DNA of 64,000 nucleotides. It comes from Epiperipatus broadwayi (lineage: Eukaryota > Onychophora > Udeonychophora > Euonychophora > Peripatidae). Below, piece after piece: positions 33,336-47,224 of the stretch (positions within the stretch are counted from its first letter, which is position 1; each line of letters starts with the position of its first letter). The position numbers and the translations under genes are program-made. The DNA lies in NCBI GenBank assembly GCA_028023455.1, contig JAQFVV010012424.1, forward strand, positions 1,282,001 through 1,346,000, read 5' to 3'. Under the pieces are notes generated by a model. It was not told the origin of the DNA and made no database searches. It was given only the letters and a program-made list of their open reading frames with translations.

Positions 33336-33750
33336 TAGTTTCGAATGTCAGCAACAAGTTGAACAAAATATCAGAAATACCATTTGTGTCAAGAATATCT
33401 GATATCTTTGTAAAATAAAATTATATGACATTTGAAAATTATCTATTTGTCAATAAAAAATACAATTTGTGAAAATAGTGATGTTAATGTACTCTCAAAC
33501 TCTATTTGATTTCATGTAAAAAATAAATTGTATTGCAAAAGTATATAATTATAATAATTCAAAATATACCAAGGCAATACAAAATAAGTTTTGTACAAAT
33601 TGCTGTAGATAATTTGATTTGGACCTGTAAACCTCTATGACTTATATATTCATAAATATTAAATCTGTATATGTTCATTTTTGTCAACTTATGTATACTA
33701 ATGTAAACTGATGTAACATTTAAGTTCGAAATAATGATCCCCTTTGAAAT
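33336..33750. other. AT-rich DNA beside the RT fragment
   Basis: About 33336-33400 resembles 19282-19365 (GATATTTTGTTCAACTTGTT in common, inverted). Otherwise nothing was recognised. Confidence 0.4.
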
Positions 33751-34061
<311 letters not shown>

Positions 34062-34161
34062 CAGAGCAAAACTCTCCATACAGTATTGCCACTTGTGCTA
34101 AACAGAGTAATCAATGGATGCCAGAAGGCTTGTGCATAAAATCCCTATCTAATGCCTACTC

Positions 34162-34220
34162 ATCCAATATCCCCAGACTAGTTTCTGGCATGTGGCCTTC
34201 GTCAGTGAGGAGCTTTGGAT
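34162..34220 (-). ncRNA. Hammerhead ribozyme, family E copy 2
   Basis: Outer stem I AUCCAA/UUGGAU, internal loop AGC/UA, inner stem I UCCUCA/UGGGGA, box CUGACGA, stem II GGC/GCC around CACAU with the family's A-A mismatch at its base, GAA, stem III AC/GU with loop UA, triplet GUC. Predicted cleavage is between 34176 and 34175. N7 is C here and U in the other copies, which is allowed. Confidence 0.62.
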
Positions 34221-34769
34221 CTGAGAGCACTGCATCTAGATCTTAGGATCTAATGCAAACCTCTAGCAACCACCTTTTATCTCTACTTAACTACAAAACT
34301 ATGAGAATGAAATTGAAAACACAAAAAAATATTTTCAATCTAAGCTCAATAGCTTATATAGTCATATGGTTCTGAACTCAGTTCAGCATCCATACATTTT
34401 GGTGTCTTTGGCTCTTTTACAACCATAGCCACCACTATCCTATTAGGCAGGATTGGTGTTAAACCATTAAGCATCACATGATCACATTTCCTATACTAGC
34501 ACATTAATTGTTGATAAACAGAGCAAAACTCTCATAGTATTGCCTAATAGGGTAGTGGTGGCTATGGTTGTAAAAGAGCCAAAGACACAAAAATGTATGG
34601 GTGCTGAACTGAGTTCAGACCCATATGACTATATAAGCTATTGAGCTTAGATTGAAAATATTTTTTTGTGTTTTCAATTTCATTCTCATAGTTTTGTAGT
34701 TAAGTAGAGATAAAAGGTGGTTGCTAGAGGTTTTCATTAGATCCTAAGATCTAGATGCAGTGCTCTCAG

Positions 34770-34828
34770 ATCCAAAGCTCCTCACTGATGAAGGCCACAC
34801 GCCAGAAACTAGTCTGGGGATATTGGAT
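34770..34828 (+). ncRNA. Hammerhead ribozyme, family E copy 3
   Basis: Same fold as copy 2 with box CUGAUGA and stem II loop CACAC. Predicted cleavage is between 34814 and 34815. It points toward the right, away from copy 2, within the inverted repeat. Confidence 0.62.
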
Positions 34829-34984
34829 GAGTGGGCATTAGATAGGGATTTTATGCACAAGCCTTCTGGCATCCATTGATTACTCTGTTTAGCACAAGTG
34901 GCAATACTGTATGGAGAGTTTTGCTCTGTTTATCAACAATTAATGTGCTAGTATAGGAAATGTGATCATGTGATGCTTAATGGT

Positions 34985-34985
<1 letters not shown>

Positions 34986-35043
<58 letters not shown>

Positions 35044-35094
35044 TATTATTATTATTATTATTATAATAATAATAATAATTATTATTATTATTTT
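34986..35094. repeat. (TAA)n/(ATT)n microsatellite with strand switches
   Basis: TAA units switch to ATT units (about 35042), back to TAA (35063) and again to ATT (35080), so the tract is itself palindromic. It marks the 3' end of the minus-strand LINE at 35095-36195. Confidence 0.9.
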
Positions 35095-36195
35095 ATTTAT
35101 TTATTTAAGTGCCAAACAACATCCTATAACCAATTACAGTTTGCATATTAGAAAAATAAAAGGAATAAACATTATACATATCATATAATAAAAGGAAGTA
35201 ACAACCAAAAAATAAAAAGAAATACATATATAAATGAATAAAATAAAATTATTCAGTCATGACATTTAAATTTAATAATATTACAAAACTTTATAATTAA
35301 AATTACAATTATTAATGTTATCAAAACTCTGATTATATAAAAAGGATACTCTGAATAAAGAAGGAAATTTAAGGTCATTGGAATGAAAAGCTTGATTATA
35401 ACAAACAAAAGCAGACTGAGTATCATGCTCATAAGACATAATTATAATAGTTGAAATTATATCAGAGAGAATAACTTGTTGATTAATGATTTTATAAAGT
35501 TATTTAAGATCTCTATATTTCCATCTAGAAGAAAGATAAACAACTTTGTTTCCCAAAAAAACATATTTGCACAACTTATTAGACACTGATTACATCCTTG
35601 TTTAGAATTAGAATTTCAAATTGTTGAACAATAGTCAATGATGATAAGAATCAATGACAAAAATAATTTCAATTTTGTATCATTACTGGGATGATAACCA
35701 TTCCTAATGATGACATCCATGATTTTAAAACCTTTGACAATGGTCATTTTTAAACAAGAAAGAAAAAAATCCATTACTAGACAATAAAACTCCCAGATCT
35801 TTTTGAGATTCAACATAATTAATTTTATGAGAATTAACAAGATAAAAGTTTAAAACTAAAACAATGGGAACATTTTTAAAGATTAACTGACATTATTTAG
35901 TTCACATCAAGCACTAAAGTTATCAAAGTTTTTCTGAAGGAAAGTTCAGTCAATCACTGATGTGAGCACAAAAAATAAGAATATTTCAAGCAATCCTTGA
36001 GATCATTAATATAAATGTTAAAAAACATGAGTACTAAAATATTACTACCCTGAGGAACACCTAAATTGCATTCAAAATTAAGTGAAATATTGTTGTTGAA
36101 AGAAAGGATTGAAAACCAATAAAACCCCATTTTATGTAATTTGTGAAGGAGAATGTCTATTTTATCAAAGGCTTTTGATAAATCAAAATAAATAA
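35095..36195 (-). pseudogene. LINE reverse transcriptase, 5'-truncated and broken
   Basis: From 36195 downward on the minus strand: YFDLSKAFDKIDILLHKL, HKMGFYWFSILSF, then CNLGVPQGSN and MFFNIYINDLKDCL. These are RT palm motif A (D..KAFD) and motif B (GVPQGS), followed by the F.IYINDL segment that leads to YADD. Further on, 35600-35840 gives ESQKDLGV-like and NGYHP-like pieces in several frames, and 35380-35500 gives RDLK, YKIINQQ and DIIS. The C-terminal strings SNDLKFPSLFRVSFLYNQSF and NMQTVIGYRMLFG end at the (TAA)n tail. Order and tail fit a CR1/Jockey-type element with a short-repeat 3' end. Frameshifts and stops make it inactive. Confidence 0.75.
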
Positions 36196-38626
<2,431 letters not shown>

Positions 38627-39440
38627 TCTTTTAATACATTAAAGATCAGCCTTCTCAAGCTATTGTGCATGCGCTTTTTATGAGTGTTAATAATAAATGA
38701 ATGCTTTCATTCCCAACGCAAGATATAGTATTTAAGAAAGAATAAAATGAATCCACCTATTCTTTCCAACCCAAATGCTTATATATGGGCAAATCTTAAG
38801 TACTGGAAGTGAAAGCGTGAGGATAAATCACTCACTTTAAATTATTGTTTATGATGTCTGAATGAATGACATTGGTGAAATTATCTAGAATTTACTAAAC
38901 GTCACTCTCAAATGAAACTTAAACATATGTAAATAAACATTTATTTTTATAGCACTATGTTTTATAAATTGTAATACATTAAAGATCAGCCTTCTCAAGC
39001 TATTGTGCACGCACTTTTTATGAGTGTTAATAATAAATGAATACTTTTATTCCCAACACAAGATATAGTATTTAAGAAAGAATAAAATGAATGCTTATTT
39101 ACATATGTTTAAGTTTTATTTGAGAATGACGTTTAGTAAATTCTAGATAATTTCGCCGATGTCATTCATTCAGACATCATAAACAATAATTTAAAGTGAG
39201 TGGTCTATCCTCACACTTTCACTTCCAGTTCTTAAGATTTGCCCATATATAAGCATTTGGGTTGGAAAGAATAAATGGATTCATTTTATTCTTTCTTAAA
39301 TACTATATCTTGTGTTGGGAATGAAAGTATTCATTTATTATTAATACTCGTAAAAAGTGCATGCACAATAGCTTGAGAAGGCTGGTCTTTAATGTATTAC
39401 AATTTATAAAACATAGCACTATAAAAATAAATGCTTATTT
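38627..39440. repeat. Large inverted repeat, family J
   Basis: The left arm (38633-38962) includes AAAGATCAGCCTTCTCAAGC, AATGAATGCTTTCATTCCCA, TATATGGGCAAATCTTAAGT and TTATCTAGAATTTACTAAAC. A partial direct copy follows (38977-39090), then the inverse arm (39093-39430), ending GCTTGAGAAGGCTGGTCTTT. It is a stem of about 330 bp with a 130-bp partial duplicate at the centre. No ORF. The core-like string CTGAATGA with GAAATTATC has an extra base relative to a hammerhead box. Confidence 0.85.
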
Positions 39441-39587
39441 ACTTATGATTTCTTTTAGTAATAGTTTTCATAAGCCATTTTGTGTTACACCTTTACTAAC
39501 CTGTACTTAATGTATTTTTCAATATATAAATTTTTTCTACAGTGCAGGCTTTTTTATACCTGCACTCCAATATGTAATATATAGGGG
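39441..39587. other. AT-rich DNA
   Basis: A small hairpin, AGTGCAGG/CCTGCACT, lies at 39541-39566. Nothing else was seen. Confidence 0.4.
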
Positions 39588-39680
39588 GTGACCCTCAACT
39601 ATCCATGCTATCTCATACTGCTGACACACTTGATCACACACATATCAAAAAAGATAAATAATCACCAATATATATATATA
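39588..39680 (-). repeat. Repeat family G copy 4, truncated
   Basis: The minus strand carries the 3' part only: UUGGUGAUUAUUUAUCUUUU, then GTGTGATCAAGTGTGTCAGC and ATGAGATAGCATGGATAGTT. The ribozyme is cut at stem I where a (TA)n tract begins (39668), just before element K2. Confidence 0.6.
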
Positions 39681-39685
39681 TATAT

Positions 39686-41968
39686 TGTAATGGTATATAA
39701 TATGCCATTACATTATTTTAAATTAAAATAAAAAGATTATAAATAAAAATTGATTATTAAAAAGAAAAAAAACTTAACTTAAAAACTAAAAATTAAAAGT
39801 TGTTTAACGTATATAATATATTGCACAGATGGAATGAAAACTTTAAAAGTATTATTTTCTTTTTAAAATAAAAAAAGTATTATTTGAACGTACTTTTTTT
39901 TTAATTAAAATATATATTTATTGACATAATAAAATTGTACAGATGAATAATAAAAATACTTTGTTAATGTTGGCTCATCCATTGCTAACATTGGTATGGT
40001 AGATGTAAGCCAGAGCCATTCTCTGCACTAGCAGGTTGATATATGAGTAAATACGTACTATTTTGTTGGCACTGCCCACCCCTTTTGAGGTTGACCCAAT
40101 AATGCTAACATCAGCTGGAATACATGTAGTGTGAAATCAATGCCTCTCTAGTAGAATCTGACATGTTGCAACATAGACTACTTTTTCCACGATACACTAC
40201 AATGTGGATATATCAGGTCCAAAATTCATGTAGAGTCTGTGGAACATACTAGTAGGCTCCAATGTACTTTTTTGTACTTTTTTATAAAAAAAAATACAAG
40301 ATCTAAAGATAAAATATTTTTGTTAAAAGATTCCTATGTAATCTTGGTAAATGGAAATGATTGTTTTATAAATTAAACGAAAAGCAAACTAGCCCTTGGG
40401 GCTCTTATATAAAAAAAAGTCAGATGAAAGATATAGATAAGAGAACAAAAAAAAATTAGATGTCCAATAGAAGCAGCAAACCAATGCTCGGACCCTAATG
40501 AAAATGATTGATTGTTGAGTGAATCTGGATGAGGGGTATAAAAAAATATCCAAATTAAGAACAGTTCCAGCTTGATTTTTTTGAGAGGGGTGATAAGATG
40601 CACTTGTCACACTCTCACTTAATTCAAATGAAATGACTGTTGAATTATGAATGGTACTGTTGCAGACCCGAATCATATGGGTTCTGCAATAAAATAGTAC
40701 CAGGATTGATGCAGCTAAGGCCACCTCCAGAACAACAGACTGGTCTTCAAATAATGATTTCGTGAGAAATGGCAGCAGGAAACGGGAGCTCTTCTACTGT
40801 AAGATATAAATCGAAAAATTAAAAAAAAATAATTAAAAACTTTCAAGATTTGACAAGCTAAACCTAATTTTTTTTTAAATGAACTTTAAAATGACTTTTC
40901 AAATCAATTATTAATGTTTAATTTTTATACATTTGAGTTTGCTAAAAACCATTTTCATTTTTTTTGTTCCTTTAAGTTTTATTATGATTTTTGTTTTTTC
41001 ATTAAACTAAACTTAATAAATACTAAATTTAAGTCGGGTGTGAATGGCTACATAGATTTGTAAAGCTATATTAGTTTAATTAAGGGAGGGTAAATCTTAG
41101 GTTATTTGTTTCATAATTAAATTGGGTCAATGGATTGGATATATTGGTGTAATTAGTAAATGTAGCATGAGGTCTGCTACATGCAGGATCACCTTATACA
41201 CCACACTCAGGTGAAATAAGCCTTTCATATTGACCATCAGAGACAGATGGTATTCCCTGCTCCTTGGACCACCCCTTTGCCTATGGAATGAGATAGTAAG
41301 ATGGAAAACACAGTCCCTTCCTATGGAGTTTTTTTTGTTTTATTGTTCTTCTCACCAGACAGATGTAGTACTCCTGTACTGGATGAGAGTCAATGTCTTC
41401 TATAACCACCCTGTTCAGATGTGCATTCCTGACAGTATGGTATTTATGTTGTCGTATTTATACTGCATTGAATACATCGATGTATCAGAAGGATTGATGT
41501 TGGTTTGACTGCGAACTTTTGGCCTAAGGTTAAATAAGGGATAGAATATTTTCTTTTCAAATGCAATCTATGTAGTTTATTCATACTCGACACTCTTAAA
41601 AATATTATCAAATTCATCTGTGCTGATTGTTTAAAATAAAAATTTAAAAATTAATAACCAACCTAAAATAATAAATTTTATTCCTCAATTTTATTTATAT
41701 GTGCATTAATAAATGTTTGTGTGTTAATTACTGGTGGTGGCTTATTTCTTTTTATATTAATATATTTCTTTTAAACAAGTTTATATTAAATCTCTGCATC
41801 TCTATGAGCTAGTGACTAGGGCTGACAGTTGGAATAAAATATATATATATATATATATATTTCTTAACTTACATATCTGCCTACTATATAAATTTTCTAG
41901 GTTCAAGTAGCCTAATAGTGCCCTGTAGCGCAGATATGGTAAGACTTTATTAATATCTGACCGTTATA
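39686..41968. mobile_element. Element K copy 2
   Basis: Starts TGTAATGG and ends CCGTTATA, diverged versions of the K1 ends. Both flanks are (TA)n, so the ATAT duplication is not informative. It matches K1 in order: GCACAGATG, AGCCCTTGGGGCTCTTA, AAGTCGGGTGTGAATGGCTA (41030), TCAATGGATTGGATATATTG, TTGACTGCGAACTTTTGGCC and GTGCATTAATAAATGTTTGT, then TAATAGTGCCCTGTAGCGCA. About 39965-40290 is absent from K1, an insertion of about 330 bp. ORFs (for example 40389-40724 minus, 41230-41508 plus) are not shared with K1. Confidence 0.65.
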
Positions 41969-41977
41969 ATATATATA

Positions 41978-42310
41978 TTTACTTATGGTCAACATGGATA
42001 GGATGAGAAGGTTGGCACAAATATGGGCTTTGAGCGTTCCATCATCATATTTTCAATGAAATGGACAGCTGAAGAGTTGTGGGGTGAAGTGGATTGAAGC
42101 ATGTCCATTAAAGTCTGAAGATTGGCTATCTTAATATAAGCTGAGTATTGATTGTATATATGTGTGGAGATGATAATCTGGACCAACTGCTGAGTGCTGG
42201 TTTAGCATGAAATATGCATATTAGTGATTATTTATTTTTTCGACATGTTTGTGATCAAGTGCAGTATGATATAGCGTGGATAGTTGAGGGTCGTGTGATT
42301 TGTTTGGATA
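41978..42310 (+). repeat. Repeat family G copy 5
   Basis: Nearly full length: GGTCAACATGGATAGGATGA, GGCTTTGAGCGTTCCATCAT, CAATGAAATGGACAGCTGAA, GCATGTCCATTAAAGTCTGA, the ribozyme (42174-42230), then GATATAGCGTGGATAGTTGA. It begins ten bases after the right end of K2. Confidence 0.78.
42174..42230 (+). ncRNA. Mutated hammerhead ribozyme, family G copy 5
   Basis: Outer stem I UAAUC/GAUUA and stem II GUGCUG/UAGCAU with loop GUU are intact. The box reads CUGCUGA (A6 changed to C), and inner stem I (CCAA/UUAG) and stem III (AUA/CAU) each have a mismatch. The architecture is clear; catalysis should be lost. Confidence 0.6.
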
Positions 42311-42933
42311 TGTGTAGATGAAGTTTGTATGTTTAAAATAGTTTTTCAAATAAAAGTGCCTAAATCATTTTTAAAATGTAAATTAAATTTCACATCCCAA
42401 AATAAAACTGTCTATTACTTCTTATTAATCTTATACCTTATTATTTCCTCAAATTCAATTGAAAAGACATTTAATTATTTATTAGGACCTTAAACTTTAC
42501 TACATCCAATTTCTGAAAGCCATCGAAATTTAAAAATTTCAAAAGACTTGACTACAGGTAAAATAATTTCTTTGTTAACAATTCTTAGTCAAAACTGTAA
42601 TGAAAATAATTTTCTAATAGAAATTACTTCGTCATAAAACGCACACGTACATATATATGTATATTGAGTATAGTAAAAAAATTATTTAGGTTTTAACATT
42701 TTTACTCTCTTTTACAATCTATATCGGCTCTCCCTACCATTTAACAAAAAATATTACAACAAATATTAATTTCTGTGGTTAAAAATGGTTAAATATTTTA
42801 AATATTGAATTTTCTTTCTCCTTTTTTTATTTGTGTATTATAAAGCGACTTTTTTTGCCTCATATCATGAAAAATAACACACAAGATGTGTATTACTCAA
42901 TAATATAAAAGGAAAGTTTATTTATTTATGTCA
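42311..42933. other. AT-rich DNA, nothing recognised
   Basis: No feature recognised. Confidence 0.45.
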
Positions 42934-43013
42934 AGCTTTGGTGGTCGAGTGGTCAGCACAACTGCCTTACAAGCTGTTGTCCCGGTTTGCGGGTTCGCTT
43001 CCTGGCCGATGCT
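42934..43013 (+). ncRNA. tRNA-like sequence or tRNA-derived repeat, copy 2
   Basis: A-box-like TGGTCGAGTGGTCAGCA, anticodon arm CTGCCTTACAAGCTG, B-box GGGTTCGCTTCC, 3' end GATGCTTTGACACATG. The acceptor AGCTTTG/CGATGCT pairs poorly. There is an extra CCCGGTTTG before the T arm. Probably a tRNA-derived retroposon head rather than a working tRNA gene. Confidence 0.6.
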
Positions 43014-43469
43014 TTGACACATGGGGGGGGGTATTTATTTATGACAAAACATTAACTCAAAATACTAATGCATATTTAAAAGACTATTTCAAAGAGAAAA
43101 AAATAGTGTAAATATTTTACAATATTACAAATTTTGGAAATATTTTTTTTCTTTTTTTATCTCCTTATAAAATTTAAGACATTGATACAACTTTATAGTT
43201 TCTGAATTTTCTATTTTTTTATTATCAAAAATCAGTTTAGTTATTACTTAGCAGTTACTAGAAGATAATAATAAAATAAAAAACACTATCCTAGAAGTGT
43301 CTTGGTATAATGCATTCCATCTTATCCAGAATTGAATTAGGGATGTTCTGTTTAAGCAGCCAGGATGCAAATACAACTGAGATATGTTTAAAAATAGATT
43401 AGACAACTTAAACAAATCTACACATAAAGTGGTATTATCTATATGTGTTGTATTTTACTTTTTCAGCAT
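43014..43469. other. AT-rich DNA between two tRNA-like copies
   Basis: A G8-9 run follows the tRNA-like copy at about 43024. Nothing else was recognised. Confidence 0.4.
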
Positions 43470-43542
43470 AGTGTTGGTGGCTGAGTGGTTAGCATAGTTG
43501 CCTTACAAGCAGTTGCCCCGGGTTCGCTTCCCTGCCGATGCT
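43470..43542 (+). ncRNA. tRNA-like sequence or tRNA-derived repeat, copy 3
   Basis: A-box TGGCTGAGTGGTTAGCA is a good match to the Pol III consensus. The anticodon loop is CTTACAA (TAC) within the stem TTGC/GCAG. T arm CCCGGGTTCGCTTCCC. Acceptor AGTGTTG/CGATGCT is partial. 3' flank TTGACACATGAAAAAAAA. Confidence 0.62.
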
Positions 43543-43712
43543 TTGACACATGAAAAAAAAAGATTACATGTACAGCTATAATAGAAATTGTGTGTGTGTT
43601 TAAAGTAACAATAAAGAGTACTGAGCTTTTAGAAATTTAATATCTAACTATCATTTTATATAAATAGTGATTTTGCATACTTTGGGCTCACAGTTTGCTT
43701 TTTATTCTATTT

Positions 43713-43720
43713 CTATTAAT
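43713..43720. repeat. Left 8-bp target duplication of the hAT element
   Basis: CTATTAAT immediately outside the left terminal inverted repeat. The same octamer lies at 46595-46602. Confidence 0.8.
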
Positions 43721-44971
43721 CAGGTCTGGAGGAAGATAGTAAGCTAGGTAAGCAAGGCATAAGGGTGTCTATAGAAGAGGGATGCAGAAATAGAGCAGAA
43801 TTAAGAATACATTTATTTTTGTTCTGTTATGAATATTAATTATTGCGGCTTGATTCATTATTTCTACAAAATAAGGAAATATAAACATATTAAAATAAAT
43901 AATCTTTTCTTGAAATATGATTTATGAATTATAATTTATGGTTTATTTTTCTCTTATGATATTCTCAACTATGACTTCTTATGCTAGGTTTACACAATGG
44001 TATTTCAAATCATGTTGCTATGTGATGCAAAAATGGAACAGTGTATTTTACTATTAATATCCATGTCTCTTATATATATATATTGTGATGGTTATTTAGT
44101 ATTTGTAAACTAATAATAATAAACATAACTTCAAAATTTTTAATTGACTTATTACAAAAATTTCTTAAATTTATCATATCAAACAAAATTAAAAAAAAAA
44201 AAAATCAAGATGGCTGCCTGCATTTTTATAGTATTTGAAATTCTTGTAGCAATTTTGGCTTAGTTTTAAAATTACACACACATAAAAAAAAAGGATTACT
44301 AATAAAATGCATAATATTAAATATATGTGGATAAATTAGATAAAACAGAATCAGTTTAATGTATACATAATGGTAAAACTAAATATTAATAAACTTTTAA
44401 TGTAATAATTAAATGTGTGTATGAATGTTTATATTTCTCTGATATATTTAAATATAAAAGAATAAAATTTTAAAATATTTAGGTAAAGTTATTTTAAATC
44501 AGAACAACAGTTTTTAAAATTAATTGAATCACTCTATAAACAATTAAATAAAAAATGACTAAAACTAGTGAATTTCATTTCTTAGAAAATTACTAATTAT
44601 CTTCTTCGCATCTTTAAAAATGAAAAATAAAATGTGTTGTAAATTTTTTAAAGTTTACCACATAAATGGATTGATTCAAAAGATAAAATTTCATTATCAT
44701 TTATCGTTCTAACAGGAATTAGTCTTCTCACTTCTCTGTGATTTTACAATTAAAGCACCTAAGGTTTTCAATCATTTTTTTTTTTAAAAAAATTCTCAAA
44801 GATTTCATTGGAATAAAAATAATTGAAATTCTTAAAGACTTTAAATAAACTTTAGATTATAAAGAATATTTGCTTTTACTTATTTTATATAAACTTACAA
44901 AAGAAAAGCTGGAGTAAAAAAGAAATCTCAACCTGTAATCAAGACAATCTCCTTTAACAACAAAGAGGTCA

Positions 44972-45059
44972 AGCGTTGTTAGCCGAGAGGTTATCGCAGC
45001 CGCCTTGCAAGCAAGTTGTTGGTTGCAGACGGTTGTGGGTTCGCGTCCCGGCCGATGCT
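44972..45059 (+). ncRNA. tRNA-like sequence or tRNA-derived repeat, copy 4
   Basis: The acceptor AGCGUUG/CGAUGCU pairs over all 7 positions with G-U wobbles. A-box-like TAGCCGAGAGGTTATCGCA. Anticodon arm around CTTGCAA (TGC). A 20-nt insertion (variable-arm-like, GTTGGTTGCAGACGG) and a strong T arm, GGGTTCGCGTCCC. It lies inside the hAT element. Copies 2 and 4 share the extra segment before the T arm. Confidence 0.62.
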
Positions 45060-45269
45060 ATGACATATGAAAAAACAATAATGATAAATTATATATATTA
45101 TTATTTCAATATTGATGATTTAGTATGTGTGTAATTTGTTTTGGAGAAAAATTCTTAATTAATATTAATGTAGGGACATTAAAGACTATGATGAATATTT
45201 GTACAATTAATTACTTTTCTCAACTATAAATATACTTGGTGAAACTGATTTAAAATTTTCTTTTATAAG

Positions 45270-45647
45270 ATTGTTTCAATCTACAAATTCATTTAAGTGA
45301 CAATGATGATAATAAAAAATGGATAGAAATTGTATGTTTAAAAACTTATTTTCAATTGAATTATCTCAATTCAAAAATGCGCTGAATGTTCTAAGTTATT
45401 TCATATAAATGATTTGTCTGTTTCTTTCCCAAATTTGAGCACATCATTAAGAATATTAGTAATTCTTCCTACAAGTGCAGTTAGTGGAGAGAGATCATTT
45501 TCAAAGTTAAAAAAATATTTACATTTGACATTAACACAAAATCAGTTGGTAAATTTGTCAATGCTAGCTACAGAGAATGACATTTTCAATACTCTAAATG
45601 TTGACGATATTGTATCTAAATTCAGTTCTGAAAAGTTCAGAAAGTAA
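45270..45647 (+). pseudogene. hAT transposase C-terminal dimerisation domain
   Basis: The open part, 45414-45647, gives SFPNLSTSLRILVILPTSAV, then SGERSFSKLKKYL, then NQLVNLSMLATEND and DDIVSKF. This is the hAT-C dimerisation signature (P.S...ERSFS.LK, then S..RL..L..L.IE). Upstream, 45300-45413 reads in other frames as LSQFKNALNVL and a DLSVSFPN join, showing decay. The RNase H-like catalytic core and BED zinc finger are not recognisable. Related domesticated proteins (ZMYM/ZBED) exist, but the TIRs and target duplication favour a transposon. Start and stop positions of the former gene cannot be set. Confidence 0.8.
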
Positions 45648-45662
45648 ATTTATAATTATATA

Positions 45663-46015
45663 ATAATTAGAGGGATTTTAAACACAAATGTTCAAATTCC
45701 TTTTATCTATCTACTCTATCTGATATACATGACCACATACATCTAAAAAAGATAAATGATTTTCAATGTACATATTTCATGCTGAACTAAAACATATCAG
45801 TTGGTCCAGATCACCCCCCCCTCACACACAATATATTTATACAATCAATGCTTAGTTTATATTAAGTAGCAAGTCTTCAAACATTAATGGATAAACTTCA
45901 ATCTTCTCTATTCTGCAACTCTTGCATCAGTTAGATAAGATGAAGTGGATAGCTGAAGGAAGCTTGGAAATCTGTGTTCAAATTCCTTCTAATTGCATCT
46001 AAAATTTAGTACATA
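45663..46015. repeat. Repeat family G copy 6 (minus) with an inverted tail
   Basis: 45670-45915 is a minus-strand G copy with a ribozyme remnant at 45755-45812. 45925-46010 is a plus-strand G tail (ATCAGTTAGATAAGATGAAG, GGATAGCTGAAGGAAGCTTG, GTTCAAATTCCTTCTAATTG). The two outer ends are therefore inverted copies, another foldback. Confidence 0.65.
45755..45812 (-). ncRNA. Decayed hammerhead ribozyme, family G copy 6
   Basis: GAUCUGGACCAA, then CUGAUAU in place of CUGAUGA, a broken stem II, CAGCAUGAAAUAUGUACAUU. The G8-A9 change should abolish activity. Confidence 0.45.
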
Positions 46016-46099
46016 TAATATACTTGCATTTAAAATATTACAGATTAAGCCTGAATTCTGTCCATCACTCTTCTGCGTATTTAAATGGATATATTGGGG

Positions 46100-46440
46100 T
46101 CATATATTTGAGGAGTTAGAGTGACTTAAAGTCAACATGGATATGATAACAATATTGGCATCAACAAGAACTTTGAGCATTTCATCATATGGGTAATGAA
46201 AGAATTGAAGGATAGAAAAGATTGAAGCCTGTCCATTAATGTTTAAAACTTTGCTATATTAATATAAACTGAGCACTGATTGTATATATGTGTGGAAGAT
46301 GATGAACGAAATATATATATTGGAGATTATTTATCTTTTACATGTATGTGGTCATATCCATCAGTTATATAAAATGGATTGGATAGCTGAATGAAGCTTG
46401 AAAGTCTTTGTTCAAATCACTCTAATTACATCTAAAGTTC
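46100..46440 (+). repeat. Repeat family G copy 7, ribozyme core deleted
   Basis: Full flanks are present (GTCAACATGGATATGATAAC, GGCATCAACAAGAACTTTGA, CCTGTCCATTAATGTTTAAA, then TTGGAGATTATTTATC, then GAAGCTTGAAAGTCTTTGTT). Between GATGATGA and ACGAAATATATATATTGG about 30 bases that hold the box and stem II are missing. It is a clean internal loss of the catalytic core. Confidence 0.72.
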
Positions 46441-46602
46441 AGTATATATATAATATACTTGTATTTAAATTATGTAATATCAATTTTTTTTCATTGTTAT
46501 CTTTAATAAATCATTAAAACGTTTTCAAAGAGGGGTGGGAGTGGCGCCAATTACTATTTTGCATAAGGGCGCTGACGACCCTTCCTCCAGCCTACTATTA
46601 AT

Positions 46603-47224
46603 ATTCAGGCTTTAAATTTTTATTTTTAAATGTATGGAATTAAGAAATAAAATCTGAAGTTAAAAATGGCAAAATAAATTGTTGGTTCTTTTATTTAAAT
46701 GTTAAACGTAAATTAATTTAAAAAAAATTAAATGTGTTACTAATATTTATAACATTTATTTATTTATTTTTAAAAATGCCAAAAATTGTAAGGAATTAAT
46801 TATTTTAAATATACTTTATTACTACTTTTCTTTCCACTATTATTACTAAATTATTTATTATTACTCTTATAAAACTATATATATATATAGTGACAATAAC
46901 TCAATATGTATGTGGGCATTATATTGGAGAATGGGAGATAGAATCATACATTGTCAAGCATACAAGAAAAAGTGCAGTCTTACTTTCGGTTGAGACCCAA
47001 AGGGAATTTTATTCTCTTTCAGTTGCTAGTCTTTCTATATTGAAATTATCTACATGGCATTAAAATTGTTTGAAAAAGGCAATTAATAAACCTTTGTAAA
47101 TTAATAAGGTAAAGTTTGAAATATTTAAGTAACTATAATCTAAGAAGGGAATTCTTTCAGAAATGAAAATTTACCATTACTCTAACTATTTATTCATTTT
47201 AAGTACCAAACAATTGAAAAAAAT
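46603..47224. other. AT-rich DNA between the hAT element and a LINE
   Basis: 46915-47010 is somewhat less AT-rich (TTTCGGTTGAGACCCAAAGG). No gene was recognised. Confidence 0.4.

Larger units (their letters stand above)
43721..46594 (+). mobile_element. hAT transposon, 2874 bp, decayed, with nested repeats
   Basis: The left terminus is CAGGTCTGGAGGAAG. The right terminus, read inward from 46594, is TAGGCTGGAGGAAG. Subterminal AAGGCATAAGGGTG (43760) answers GCGCCCTTATGC on the other side. The element is flanked by the identical octamer CTATTAAT, the 8-bp target duplication expected for hAT. A hAT C-terminal transposase remnant lies at 45270-45647. Nested inside are a tRNA-like repeat (44972) and two family G copies (45663 and 46100), so the hAT insertion predates them unless it carried them in. 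No full transposase remains. Confidence 0.82.

Noticed and set aside
38850-38905. Family J string CTGAATGA followed by GAAATTATC as a hammerhead
   Set aside because: The box has one extra base relative to CUGANGA, and no acceptable stem II or stem I could be drawn.
40373-41508. ORFs in element K2 (40373-40724 minus, 41230-41508 plus)
   Set aside because: They are not shared with K1 and lack recognisable domains.
42934-45059. Calling the tRNA-shaped copies functional tRNA genes
   Set aside because: Acceptor stems are imperfect in some copies, anticodon loops differ at random, and a shared non-tRNA 3' flank indicates a dispersed repeat.
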